From an uncultured Treponema sp. (lineage in GTDB: Bacteria > Spirochaetota > Spirochaetia > Treponematales > Treponemataceae), in NCBI GenBank assembly GCA_945833725.1, contig CAMAFU010000134.1:1-5685 (forward strand): a stretch of DNA of 5,685 nt, in the 5' to 3' direction. Positions 5,653 to 5,685 of the stretch are shown in pieces. Made by a program: the position numbers and the translations under genes. Each line of letters starts with the position of its first letter. Positions within the stretch are counted from its first letter, which is position 1. The notes under the pieces are model-generated. The model did no database searches, was not told where the DNA came from, and saw only the letters and a list, made by a program, of their open reading frames with translations.

Positions 5653-5685
5653 CAGTTCTCAGTTCTCAGTTCTCAGTTCTCAGTT
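5653..5685. repeat. Tandem heptamer array (CAGTTCT)n, cut by window end
   Basis: Four perfect copies of CAGTTCT (5653-5659, 5660-5666, 5667-5673, 5674-5680) plus the first five bases of a fifth run to the last base of the window, so the true length is unknown. The copies show no mismatches. A seven-base unit is not a multiple of three, so copy-number change would shift frame in a coding context or change spacing in a promoter. Confidence 0.95.

Noticed and set aside
5653..5685. CRISPR array
   Set aside because: The repeats are directly adjacent seven-base units with no spacers.

Overview
The window is 5,685 bases of a low-GC bacterial chromosome. All four recognisable genes are on the + strand. 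Gene content, T-rich coding strand and protein style suggest an anaerobic spirochaete, most likely of the Treponema group. That assignment is an inference from family resemblance, not a computed placement.

Region 1 (1-2367) is a decarboxylating sodium-pump operon. The window opens inside oadA, the alpha (carboxyltransferase/biotin) subunit of oxaloacetate decarboxylase, of which only the last 277 codons are present. This part carries two tandem biotinyl domains, both with an intact biotinylation lysine. After 63 bases containing a small hairpin comes oadB, the integral-membrane beta subunit. It keeps every residue I can map to the known Na+ pathway, but has an unusual N-terminus: a signal-peptide-like segment, a linker and an Ala/Glu-rich insertion. 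Biotin on the alpha subunit carries CO2 taken from oxaloacetate to the beta subunit, where decarboxylation drives Na+ export. No gamma subunit (oadG) is visible; it may lie upstream.

Region 2 (2368-2681) is a 314-base intergenic stretch. It holds two intrinsic-terminator-like hairpins, then a GC-rich, hairpin-forming block of unknown nature (roughly 2481-2620), then a strong extended -10 promoter (TGCTATAAT) just before asnS.

Region 3 (2682-4130) is asnS, a complete class II asparaginyl-tRNA synthetase. It starts without a Shine-Dalgarno sequence and ends at a strong intrinsic terminator.

Region 4 (4200-5489) encodes a YihY/BrkB-type membrane protein fused to a C-terminal cyclic-nucleotide-binding-like domain whose ligand pocket looks degenerate. 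Its start codon sits directly behind the T-tract of the asnS terminator, so how it is expressed is unclear.

Region 5 (5490-5685) is intergenic. It holds a terminator, an AT-rich promoter-like stretch, and a tandem array of the heptamer CAGTTCT that runs off the window edge.

The most interesting items are the YihY-cNMP domain fusion and its odd expression site, the OadB N-terminal extension, the duplicated biotin domains, the GC-rich block before asnS, and the heptamer array. I see no CRISPR, phage, transposase, rRNA or tRNA.
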